From NCBI RefSeq assembly GCF_013137895.1, contig NZ_CP053538.1, positions 4,815,663 through 4,879,662 of the forward strand: 64,000 bases of DNA. The letters run 5' to 3'. Source of the stretch: Hymenobacter taeanensis. Its GTDB lineage: Bacteria; Bacteroidota; Bacteroidia; Cytophagales; Hymenobacteraceae. Below, piece after piece: positions 16,059 through 24,168 of the stretch. Positions within the stretch are counted from its first letter, which is position 1. Every line of letters starts with the position of its first letter. Position numbers and translations under genes: made by a program. The notes under the pieces were generated by a model. That model was given only the letters and a program-made list of their open reading frames with translations, did no database searches and was not told where the DNA came from.

Positions 16059-19000
16059 TTACTTAGCTACTACTATGCGCTGGTTAAGAACTTCCGCTTC
16101 AGTAGTCAAACGCAAGATGTAGGTACCCGTGGGCAAGCTAGCGGCCTTCAGGAGAGCCTGGCGGCTTGCACCTGCTTCCATTCTACCAGTATAGAGCTGC
16201 TGCAAACGACGGCCCTGCATATCGAAGATTTCTACCGTTGCAGTGCCGGCTGTTGCCAGAGTAAACTCCACTACACTCTCATACGTGACAGGCATTGGGA
16301 AAGCCACGAGCTCCGTTTTGACAGCGCCCATACTCACCTTCTGCTCTGGCATGCCAGATAAGGTAGCATTAGATGAGCCGTTGGCTGTGAGGCTGGCACC
16401 CGGGATGAAAGGCGACAAGTAACGTCCGGGAATCGGGCCTTCCATGGCACCGCTGGGCAGTTGCCATGCCACTGATACGTAGTCGTCGCCAACCTGCTCT
16501 TTGTGCAGTGCCTCAACGTAGTAACGACGGCCGGCTACGAGGGCTACTGGGGCCGACTGCTGCGAAGCATACCTGTTCCATACTCGCCAGCCCGTGGCAC
16601 CGTTTGCGTAGGCAATGCGCTTTTTCTTGGCTGGATCATCGTCGGAGCTGATATACAGCTCGCTGGCTTCATCACCAGCAATCCAGAAGATATAGTTGCC
16701 CGTTTGTGGAGCGCAGATATACCCCCGAATACGAGCACCATAGTTGTTGCCAACTTTCCGGTCGCTCTCAAATATAGTGAGTTGGCTGGTGCTGGTAGGC
16801 ACGTTCTGCAGCGGAATGGTACTGATGTTTTTGCCCCCTACGCTATTCCACTGCTCCCGCAAAATAGTACCCGTAGCCGAACAAACTATCGGCGCTGGAG
16901 CTGGGGTAGGTGTTGGGGTGGGCGTAGGAGTCGGTGTTGGCGTTGGAACCGGAGTGGGTGTTGGAGTGGGCGTGGTAGGGGTTGGCGCAGTGGTAGTGCC
17001 CGAGGCCACTACAAACAGCGGCGTCTCTGTTACCTGCAAGGTCAGCTGCCCATTTTGCAACGTTACTCGCTGCGGCGTCATGGATTGCGCACCGCTGGTT
17101 GGGCGGTACACATCGGCGTACGTAGCAGCGCCTAGGTTCAACACGTATTGAGCCGTGCGGCCTTTCTCATCCGGTACCACCAGCGCATAGGCTGAAGCTC
17201 CATTCAGCTCGTAACGGTCTACAATGGGGTCAGCATTCAGCGTCTCTTTAAAGGTATACTCCCCCAGCAATTGGTTGGCTTGGTTGAGAAACTGAGTAGC
17301 CAGGCGGGGAGTACGGTCGGCGTTGGTCAGGCCCATAGTAGCAAACTGCTGCGAGTTACCTGGGTTGTCGTCGTAGAGCTGGTAGAAGAAGTTGCGCTCA
17401 ATACCCAAGCGGGCGTACATAAGCGAAGTCCGTAGCGTCCAGTCGGCTTGCGTTTCCACAATAGAGCGGTTGCCGATGGCAATTGCTTTGAGGGGGCTAC
17501 CCTGATTGGTATCAAAGCCAGTCTCCGTGACCCACACAGGCATGCTGCCGGCATAGTCGCGGGCCATTTGCATGAAGCTTTGCCCAATTATTGCGGCACC
17601 CGAAATTTCAGGAGCCTGACCGCGGGTAGAAGTACCCGTTTGAGAGCAGTTATCGTTGTTGGAATATACGTGGTAGTTAATCACGTCCCAGCAGAGGTTC
17701 ACGCTACCATCGGCCTTGTAGCCCCGGTTTTGCTTACACCACTCAATCATCCCTTTCACATAGTTAGGGTCTGGAGCGGCTAGGCCTGCCATCACCACCT
17801 GCATGTTGGGGTCAGCATTCTTTACACCTACGCCGGGGCCCATCGTGTTTTTGTGGCCATCGTAGTAAGCTGAAAGGTTAGCAGCATATTGAGCTGGGTT
17901 CTGATTAGCCTTAGCTCCTTTCCACCACTTGTCGCGCTCATTATCGCACTCCATGTACTGAATCAGGTTAAGGCCAATTTTCACTTGGTTCACACCATCA
18001 CCCGTCCAGCGGGGCGTGCTGTTTACGCTAAGCAGGCTAGGGTTTACGTTACGGTTGCTGCCGTAGCGGGCTGCAAACTGAAAGGCCAGCTTGGCCTGCT
18101 CAATATATGAGCTTGGCTTACCGAAATCATTGCCATAGCGCACCGGCACGTTTTCGCTGTCGCGTTCAGTAGAAGGCCAAGAAGCGAGCATCCAGGTAGG
18201 AACCGTTTTGATGCAAGCCAGTACTTCTACTCCTTCTGCTTTCAGGCGAGTGTACATTTCATCATAGCCCCACCCGCCGTTGTAGCTTGGGCTGAAGGTG
18301 TAGCTGCCTTCCTTGGCTTCCAGCCGCTCCCAGTCGAGATAATGACGGATACCATTGAATTTCTTCACGGCCGGCAGACGCGTAGCATCTACTTCCCAAG
18401 GGCGGTTAGGATCTTCTAAGTCCCATTCAAAGGCATTTACCCCAAATTGTTGCTTCAGCTTCCGCTCCCGAGCAATACCATTGGTTTGAGTAGGTACTGG
18501 GGCAATAACAGGAACGGGCTGCACCGTAATAGGCTGCACTACATTCGTAGCGGTCGTGAAGTAGCCATTAGCTGCCTGTGAGGCCGTGATGGAAGCGGCA
18601 CCAACACCTACCGCCGTTGCCATCCATTTACCTGTGCTGTTTGACACAGATACTACTCCCGGGTTAGAGGAGGCAAACACGATGGGGGCCCCCGTGTTAT
18701 TGCTGGTTGCGGTTAGTTCAAAAGGAGCAACCCCAATTGTTTTAGTACCTAAAACCCCAAAATTGATTACCGACTGAACCAGCGTAGGAGCAATAGTAGT
18801 TGGGGCCGCTAATGAGCCAGTGGCCTGCCCATATACCTGAACCTTCTGCGGAATGTTGTTGCCGATCTTGTGTACGATGATAGCATCGGCCGGAACGGCA
18901 GGGCTAACCGGCATCGTCACCCATTCCAGATATTTTTCACCGGTAAATTTCCCTAATAGCACTTTCTGTGTACCGTAAAGGGCATAAATAGAGGCCGGAT

Positions 19001-19293
19001 TATCCGTAAAAACGCCCTGATAATCATAAAGGCGGATTTGCGTAACGTTTGTTTGCCGATCTAACTTAAGCGTAACATCAATGTACTGCGAGTTAATTGG
19101 CATCCATACTTCCGAGACTAAGCTACTCAAGTCATCGTTTAACCAAGGCGAGTAATCCTGACCGGTGAAAACACTGGGAGCAATTGAAGTAATAGCAACT
19201 CGGGAGGCTGTTTGCTGACCATTAGTAGTAACAGCCCAGAAAAAAACTTACCAGGTAGGCAAGCAGTGAAATTCGCTTAAACGGGTTTGCCAT
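16059..19293 (-). pseudogene. Modular T9SS glycoside hydrolase (Ig-like, TIM barrel, PA14), frameshifted near the N-terminus
   Basis: The main frame runs from a TTG at 19130 (1023 residues) but lacks a signal peptide. A signal peptide begins in another frame at the ATG at 19293 (MANPFKRISLLAYLVSFF). The two frames join if the run of seven T (minus strand, 19246-19240) is read as six, giving ...SFFWAVTTNGQ and an open frame throughout. Domains in order (1023-aa numbering): discoidin-like (~1-110), Big_2-type Ig-like (~115-205), a TIM barrel of GH39-like type (~225-640) with MECDNE and VWVTETGF as likely acid/base and nucleophile Glu, a Pro-Thr linker (~715-750), a PA14 domain (~755-900) and a type A T9SS domain (~945-1023). 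It is probably a secreted polysaccharide-degrading enzyme. The shift may be a real mutation, polymerase slippage or a sequencing error. Confidence 0.8.
16890..16992 (-). repeat. Short tandem repeat encoding a Pro-Thr linker
   Basis: Imperfect 6-nt units (minus strand CC-ACN-CC-type codons) encode an alternating PTPTPT linker between the catalytic barrel and the PA14 domain. Such linkers are flexible spacers and may vary in length by replication slippage. Confidence 0.75.
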
Positions 19294-20550
19294 TAGTGAA
19301 TGGTTAGGTGTTGGGGCACGAAAGCGCTGCAGCTCCAGCTAGTGGGGTTGCGAATCACTGATTCGAGCGTAGGTTGTTTGAATTGCGTGGTTTGAGCTGC
19401 TACCCTAAAAGTGCAATTGCGTAGCTATAGGCCACGTGTAGCAGTACTTGTAGCGCATACACGGCTCAACAGCGTATGAGAACAGTTCTCCTTGCGTCTT
19501 TTAGAGCAAATAACTGGTATTCAGGCAGCTTTTGGTTGTCAGGCTGTTTCCGAGCTTGGCTCGGGCTTCTTTCTCTCTCCCTCCCTTTTGATCTGCCTCT
19601 ACCGAGGCGATAAATGCCCTAATGCGCACTTAGGTCATTTATCTTGAAGCGCAGTACTCTGATTTTGAGCAAGTAACCTACTTAAGCCAATAAGAAAGTA
19701 TGGCAGTGGTTTATCACTCAGTAAGCTTGGCTACATAGTGACCATTTGCACTATTTCACCTTATCTCAACTGAACCAGACAAGCCAAATATTGAACTATT
19801 AATATCGGCCAGCCTCTGCACAAAGATATATAAAAGTACTAACGCAAGAACAGGGCAATTAAAAATTATTACAAATAGCCATATAATAACCCTTTATAAG
19901 CTCGTATAAGCTGGTTTTACCGTAATAATATGTTCATATGGCCACACTGGCACTCTTGTTAAATATAATTTTTACAACAATTCATATACTTATTAATTTT
20001 CTATGATATTGAATTTCCAATATAGCACAGTTAATACATGTTTGCAGCAAATGAGAACTCCGGTATAATCTTAAAAACTAGCTTACCTGCTTATAATGCG
20101 CTTTTAATAACCATGTTAGAATATTTATAATTATCGTGCATTTAATGACCAACTGCGATTAATAATGTAATTAGCTTATGTTCAGACAACTATAATATAA
20201 GTAGATACATTAATCACATTTGGGTCGCAAACCAGTGTTTTAAGTGGATTACCGTGATATGCATAACATTCAATTAGGTTATGCTAATGCACTGAATATA
20301 GTATGCTTGCAGTGTATCTAGTTACCTTCTTAAATTCTAACTTAAGTACGCCTAATTATACCTAACCTCTCCAACTCATTTGCAAGTCTTGAGCTGTAAG
20401 GTTTTATAATCCAACGGAGAAACTGAGGTAAGTGCTTGCCGCTAAGGTGGCCCAGCTGAGCTGTCTGCCTATTCCTATAAAGCTGAAGGCCACAGCATGG
20501 GCAGTGGCCTTCGGGAGAAAAGAGAATACGTAAAGTGGTATTATTTAGAG
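19294..20550. other. 1.26-kb gene-free, AT-rich region
   Basis: No frame with coding-like composition is found on either strand. The first ~350 bp have normal base composition and presumably hold the promoter of the glycoside hydrolase. About 19780-20400 is strongly AT-rich with many ATAAT/TTATA words. The hairpin at 20485-20512 belongs to the SDR gene. I see no tRNA, repeat array or integrase remnant. Confidence 0.6.
20485..20512 (-). terminator. Probable terminator of the SDR gene
   Basis: GAAGGCCAC (20485-20493) pairs with GTGGCCTTC (20504-20512) around a 10-nt loop, 38 bp beyond the stop of the minus-strand dehydrogenase gene. The following T-tract is weak. Confidence 0.55.
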
Positions 20551-21369
20551 CTATCCGTTGGAGGCAAACCCAGGATACAGTGTCATTCCTCCATCAGCAA
20601 ACAACGTAGTTCCTGTTACATAGTCTGATTCATCGGAAGCGAGCCATACGGCTACTTTACCAATGTCTGCTGGCTCACCAATGCGCCCGTAGGGAATTAG
20701 GGTAAGTAATTTTTCAGCGGCTTCAGGCGTCTCCCAGGCTTCATTGTTGATAGGCGTTTTGATAGCGCCAGGCCCAATGCTGTTGACCCGTATTTTATGT
20801 GGAGCTAGCTCTTGCGCTATACTTTTCATAAGTAGCATAATGCCTCCCTTACTGGTGGCATAGTTCACGTGACCAGCCCAGGGAATGACTTCATGTACTG
20901 AGCTCATGCAAATAATCTTGCCGGTAGCAGTTGAAACTTCTGGCTGAGGCCCTCGCCGGATGAACTCCCGTGCTGCTTCCCGCGCGCACAAGAACTGCCC
21001 AGTAAGGTTTACGGCTAGCACTTTATTCCACTGCTCGAGCGTCATGTCTAGGAAGGAAGCATCTTCCTGAATACCGGAGTTGTTCACCAAAATGTGCAGA
21101 GTTCCAAATTGCTCTCTGATTTGCTGAAACATGCTTAGCACGTCCTCTTCGTGGCTTACGTCGCACTCAATGGCAAGGGCCTTCCCTCCTGCCTTCTCAA
21201 TTTGCTCCACCACCTCTTTGGCCCCATCTGGGCTGTGGGCATAATTTACTATTACAGTAGCTCCTTCAGCAGCCAAGGCCAAGCATACGCCCGCCCCAAT
21301 ACCAGAGCTACCGCCCGTAACAAGAGCAATTTGATTACGCAACCGTTGATTAGATGCAAGAGTAGTCAT
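20551..21369 (-). CDS. SDR family oxidoreductase (glucose 1-dehydrogenase-like)
   Basis: 272 residues from the ATG at 21369; the frame extends 35 codons further, but those residues do not fit the family. The NAD(P)-binding motif TGGSSGIGAG is near residue 17, the NNSG motif near 98, and the catalytic Ser-Tyr-Lys set is seen as CMSSVHE, then YATSKGG (YxxxK) near 170. The C-terminal DYVTGTTLFADGGMTLYPG is typical of the glucose 1-dehydrogenase-like classical SDRs, which are tetrameric NAD(P)-dependent dehydrogenases. The true substrate in this organism is uncertain, since the family is broad. It is monocistronic with its own terminator, and two tRNA-Lys genes lie just upstream on the same strand. 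Confidence 0.9.
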   Translation of the reverse strand: MTTLASNQRLRNQIALVTGGSSGIGAGVCLALAAEGATVIVNYAHSPDGAKEVVEQIEKAGGKALAIECDVSHEEDVLSMFQQIREQFGTLHILVNNSGIQEDASFLDMTLEQWNKVLAVNLTGQFLCAREAAREFIRRGPQPEVSTATGKIICMSSVHEVIPWAGHVNYATSKGGIMLLMKSIAQELAPHKIRVNSIGPGAIKTPINNEAWETPEAAEKLLTLIPYGRIGEPADIGKVAVWLASDESDYVTGTTLFADGGMTLYPGFASNG

Positions 21370-21641
21370 TGTTCGCAGAAACATTAAGGCTAAGTCCTTA
21401 GACTGCGTGCGGCAACTCTTGGTTACAAGAAAATACCAACTGCCTTGGTTGCTGCATGACAACTCAACCGCCATACGTGCATCTTCCCCCCTTCTGCCGC
21501 AGCAGGCCAGTACTACCGTTTCTCCTATGTATGCTGCTTACTCCTTCCAGTATATTAAGATGCTAGCTGCAGGTTTGCTTTGCGGGCAATAGCAAGCCCA
21601 TAAATGCCTCTGGCATTCTGTGGAGCCCGATGTTGAGCCAT

Positions 21642-21673
21642 AAAAAAAGCCCCTGACGCGTGTCAGGGGCTTT
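21642..21673 (-). terminator. Terminator of tRNA-Lys copy 1
   Basis: A 12-bp perfect stem (21646-21657 with 21662-21673), core GCCCCTGAC, and a 4-nt loop, followed on the minus strand by T7. It begins 6 bp past the tRNA 3' end. Confidence 0.93.
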
Positions 21674-21679
21674 CTTGAG

Positions 21680-21752
21680 TGATCCCGCTGGGATTCGAAC
21701 CCAGGACCCATACATTAAAAGTGTATTGCTCTACCAGCTGAGCTACAGAATC
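21680..21752 (-). tRNA. tRNA-Lys (anticodon TTT), copy 1
   Basis: 73 nt. On the minus strand the acceptor stem GATTCTG pairs with CGGGATC (with G-U pairs) and the discriminator is A. The D arm GCTCAGCTGGTAGAGC, the anticodon arm ATACA-CTTTTAA-TGTAT and the T arm CTGGG-TTCGAAT-CCCAG are all complete. The loop gives anticodon TTT, read as lysine. CCA is not encoded. A perfect promoter lies upstream and a terminator directly downstream. Confidence 0.97.
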
Positions 21753-22160
21753 GTTTCCCTTTTCGGTGTTGCTCTCCGTGGAAGGGATGGCAAAAGTAGA
21801 AGGTCAAGTTCGTTTGTGCAAGTACTCGATTATATTTCCTGCCTGAAGTTACGCTTCAGGTTGATCTTTTGGCCAGATAAAAACCTCACAAACAGAAGCT
21901 ACGGGTGCCCGAAAAAAAAATGAAAATATTTATCTCAACAAGAGTCTTGGCCAGGTATTAGGCGTGTTTCAGGGTGATTAGGCTAACTGAAGGACTTGCT
22001 CCAAGCCCCATCTTCTATTGACTTGCGCTTACCAGTAGATAGTCAGTTGATGGATGGTTGTACTCTCTGTTGTGGTGTCGACTAGTTAGCAGGAGAAACG
22101 CATGCACTGGGTGTTCAGAGGCCGCTTTCTATTTTAGCGTAATGCTTTACAGTTTTGAGC
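21753..22160. other. Spacer between the two tRNA-Lys modules
   Basis: 408 bp. It holds the promoter of copy 1 (21791-21821) and otherwise shows no gene, hairpin or third tRNA. Confidence 0.6.
21791..21821 (-). promoter_or_regulatory. Promoter of tRNA-Lys copy 1
   Basis: On the minus strand the -7 box TACTTTTG (21798-21791) is a perfect TAnnTTTG, and TTG (21821-21819) lies 20 nt upstream as the -33 element. The predicted transcript starts about 34 nt before the tRNA. Confidence 0.8.
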
Positions 22161-22162
22161 AT

Positions 22163-22194
22163 AAAAAAAGCCCCTGACGCGTGTCAGGGGCTTT
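22163..22194 (-). terminator. Terminator of tRNA-Lys copy 2
   Basis: Same 12-bp stem and T7 tract as copy 1, beginning 6 bp past the tRNA. Confidence 0.93.
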
Positions 22195-22200
22195 CTTGAG

Positions 22201-22273
22201 TGATCCCGCTGGGATTCGAACCCAGGACCCATACATTAAAAGTGTATTGCTCTACCAGCTGAGCTACAGAATC
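22201..22273 (-). tRNA. tRNA-Lys (anticodon TTT), copy 2
   Basis: Sequence identical to copy 1 over all 73 nt, including the anticodon loop CTTTTAA. It has its own promoter and terminator, so the two genes are transcribed separately. Confidence 0.97.
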
Positions 22274-22315
22274 GTTTTCTTTGCAATTGGCGAACGTTTT
22301 TCGCTGATTGTGGCA

Positions 22316-22347
22316 CAAAAGTAGTGGGCTACTTTATATACTCCAAA
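22316..22347 (-). promoter_or_regulatory. Promoter of tRNA-Lys copy 2
   Basis: A perfect Bacteroidota promoter on the minus strand: TTTG (22347-22344), a 20-nt spacer, then TACTTTTG (22323-22316). It is about 38 nt upstream of the tRNA. It abuts the start of the divergent BatE-like gene. Confidence 0.87.
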
Positions 22348-22351
22348 CGTT

Positions 22352-23080
22352 TTGCAAAAAACCCGCGCTATTTTTTTCTGCATTTTTATCACACTTTGGA
22401 CCTTGTGTTGTCAATCTATTCAGGCACAATCGGTTACTCCAGCGTTAAAAAAAGCAGATTCTTTGTTTGAAGCGGGGCAAGCTGGCCCTGCTTTTCAACA
22501 ATACCGGCTAGTAAGGGAGCAACAGGAGCAACAATCGGCGCGGCAGCTGCTTCGGATGGCGTACGTGCAGGAGGGCCTGGGCCACTATCCGGCAGCGCTC
22601 TACTACCTCAGTGTTGCTCAAAACTGGTACCCACGGCAGGCCACCTGGCGCAAAATGGTTGCCTTGGCTCAAGCTAATCGCTTAACTGGCTACCCTGATA
22701 CATGGCGTCAAAATTTAGCCATCACATTTCAGCGCTATTACAACCGGCTGTTGCAGGCTTTATTAGTGGTAGCAGTGATAGCAGGCACACTGTTGCTCGT
22801 ACGCCGACGCACGGCTGGCAAGGTGTGGTGGGGCCTATACGCCCTATATCTGGTAGGAATTGGTATTTTCCTGAACTTGCTCGCTCCTGCCCGAATAGGC
22901 CTAGTGGCTCGGCCGCATGCGGCGCTCATGGCGGGACCCTCAGCTGGAGCAGCCTGGCTGACCACCGCCGCCGCTGGCGACCGATTTGAGGTACAAGGCC
23001 AGCAAGACATCTGGTACCGGGTGAAATGGCAAGGTCAGGATGCGTACATCAGGCGGCCCGATTTACTGCTGGTGCAATAA
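22352..23080 (+). CDS. BatE-like TPR and SH3-domain membrane protein
   Basis: 242 residues from a TTG start at 22352; no ATG is available before the signal peptide (IFFCIFITLWTLCCQSIQAQ), so the TTG is needed. Residues ~28-105 are TPR-like helical repeats (KKADSLFEAGQAGPAFQQY, then YVQEGLGHYPAALYYLSVA). Two membrane helices lie at about 130-150 and 155-180. Residues ~185-242 are a bacterial SH3-like domain (ARPHAALMAGPS..., then WYRVKWQGQDAYI). This order matches BatE of the Bacteroides aerotolerance (Bat) group, but no batA-D genes are nearby, so it is an orphan and its role is uncertain. Its start codon is 5 bp from the divergent tRNA-Lys promoter. Confidence 0.78.
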   Translation: MQKTRAIFFCIFITLWTLCCQSIQAQSVTPALKKADSLFEAGQAGPAFQQYRLVREQQEQQSARQLLRMAYVQEGLGHYPAALYYLSVAQNWYPRQATWRKMVALAQANRLTGYPDTWRQNLAITFQRYYNRLLQALLVVAVIAGTLLLVRRRTAGKVWWGLYALYLVGIGIFLNLLAPARIGLVARPHAALMAGPSAGAAWLTTAAAGDRFEVQGQQDIWYRVKWQGQDAYIRRPDLLLVQ

Positions 23081-23140
23081 CCCGGTAAGCAAAATCCCCC
23101 GCAGAAGCCAAGGCCTCTGCGGGGGATTTTGCTTACCGGG
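23081..23140. terminator. Bidirectional terminator
   Basis: A 25-bp perfect inverted repeat (23081-23105 with 23116-23140) around a 10-nt loop. It starts at the base after the stop codon of the BatE-like gene and ends 7 bp before the stop of the convergent SDR gene. An internal CCCCCGCAGA stem is followed by ATTTTG. Confidence 0.92.
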
Positions 23141-23147
23141 AGGAACT

Positions 23148-23954
23148 CTACACATTGAAGTCGGGCTCCTCTTTACGAAAGTGGTTTAGCACCAGCTTAT
23201 CGGTAAGGCCCGGCAGCCACTTGTTTAAGAATACCGTGAGCTTGCCCTGCCCGGTTAGCACCAAGTCGCGGCGGCGGTGACGTACGGCCTCCACCAAATG
23301 AGCGGCTACCTCCTCGCTACTCATCATTTTCTGCTCATTGCGCGGAGACTCACCCTGCTGAGAGCCATCAGCAGCCAGGGCCGTGTTTCGAATATTTGAA
23401 GCCGTAAACCCAGGGCAGGCCAGGAGCACGTGCACGCCTTGTGGCAGCAACTCAGTACGGAGCGCTTCCAGAAAGCCATGCATGGCAAACTTAGAAGCAG
23501 AGTATCCGGTGCGCCCGGGTAGCCCGCGATACCCGGCAATGCTGCTAATGCCCACAATAGAACCCTTGGCTTTTGTAATGTGCGGCAAAGCGAACTTGGT
23601 GGTGTAAACCGTACCAAAAAAGTTTGTTTGCATCAGGCGCTCAATTACTGCCAGATCAGCATCACGAAACAGAGCCCGCATACTAATGCCGGCGTTATTT
23701 ATCAGTACATCAAGGCGGCCAAATGCGGCCACTGCCTCCTCTACTGCCCGCTGGGCTTCGGCCTGCACGCCAACATCGGCGCGCACAGTGTGGTGGCTAA
23801 TGTTGAGGCGCGCCAGTTCCTGAGCGGTTTCCTGCAAACGAAGCTCGTTGCGGCCGGTAACTACCACGTGAGCTCCGGCCTGACCGAAAGCAAGGGCCGT
23901 AGCCCGGCCAATTCCGGAAGTACCGCCCGTAATGAGTACTACTTTATCTTTCAT
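23148..23954 (-). CDS. SDR family oxidoreductase (DltE-like)
   Basis: 268 residues. The motif TGGTSGIGRA is near residue 9, NNAG near 90, GISSIAGYRG near 138 and the catalytic YSASKFA (YxxxK) near 154. The C-terminal tail RKEEPDF and the pattern HGFLEALRTELLPQGVHVLLACPGF are typical of the DltE-like or DHRS-type short-chain dehydrogenases, with NADP as the probable cofactor. The substrate is unknown, perhaps a lipid or a xenobiotic carbonyl. It is monocistronic, with a perfect TAGTTTTG box ~42 bp upstream of the ATG and a shared terminator downstream. Confidence 0.9.
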   Translation of the reverse strand: MKDKVVLITGGTSGIGRATALAFGQAGAHVVVTGRNELRLQETAQELARLNISHHTVRADVGVQAEAQRAVEEAVAAFGRLDVLINNAGISMRALFRDADLAVIERLMQTNFFGTVYTTKFALPHITKAKGSIVGISSIAGYRGLPGRTGYSASKFAMHGFLEALRTELLPQGVHVLLACPGFTASNIRNTALAADGSQQGESPRNEQKMMSSEEVAAHLVEAVRHRRRDLVLTGQGKLTVFLNKWLPGLTDKLVLNHFRKEEPDFNV

Positions 23955-23995
23955 GAGGGGAAGGTTGGTGACTAACTCATCGGCCTGAGAGGGCG

Positions 23996-24003
23996 CAAAA
24001 CTA
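23996..24003 (-). promoter_or_regulatory. -7 box of the SDR gene
   Basis: Minus-strand TAGTTTTG, 8 of 8 to TAnnTTTG, ending 41 nt before the ATG at 23954. No clear TTTG is seen at the -33 position. Confidence 0.6.
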
Positions 24004-24168
24004 CGGTAAATATCCGCAGTGTATTGGGGGAAGTAGCCACTCCATCCATTCTTTTACCCGTGGAAAAGAACTGCTCTGCACCTTGAATTAACATGCAAGA
24101 AAACTGTATTTTGCACGTGCTTGCTCACCGCCTTCAGCGCTTCTATTTCGCACCTCTACTGTCCTTCT

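Larger units (their letters stand above)
21640..21756 (-). repeat. 117-bp direct repeat, copy 1 (tRNA-Lys plus terminator)
   Basis: Identical over 117 bp to 22161-22277, an offset of 521 bp. The unit contains a terminator hairpin and a complete tRNA-Lys gene; sequence on both sides is unrelated. Confidence 0.95.
22161..22277 (-). repeat. 117-bp direct repeat, copy 2 (tRNA-Lys plus terminator)
   Basis: Exact copy of 21640-21756. The repeat ends 4 bp before the mature tRNA 5' end on the promoter side, so the promoters are outside the duplicated unit. Confidence 0.95.

Noticed and set aside
16890..16992. CRISPR-like or satellite tandem repeat
   Set aside because: The short repeat is within a coding frame and encodes a Pro-Thr linker between domains.
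19240..19246. Programmed -1 frameshift at a T TTT TTT slippery site
   Set aside because: A -1 shift leads to the wrong frame here; a +1 shift (or loss of one T) is needed to join the signal peptide to the body.
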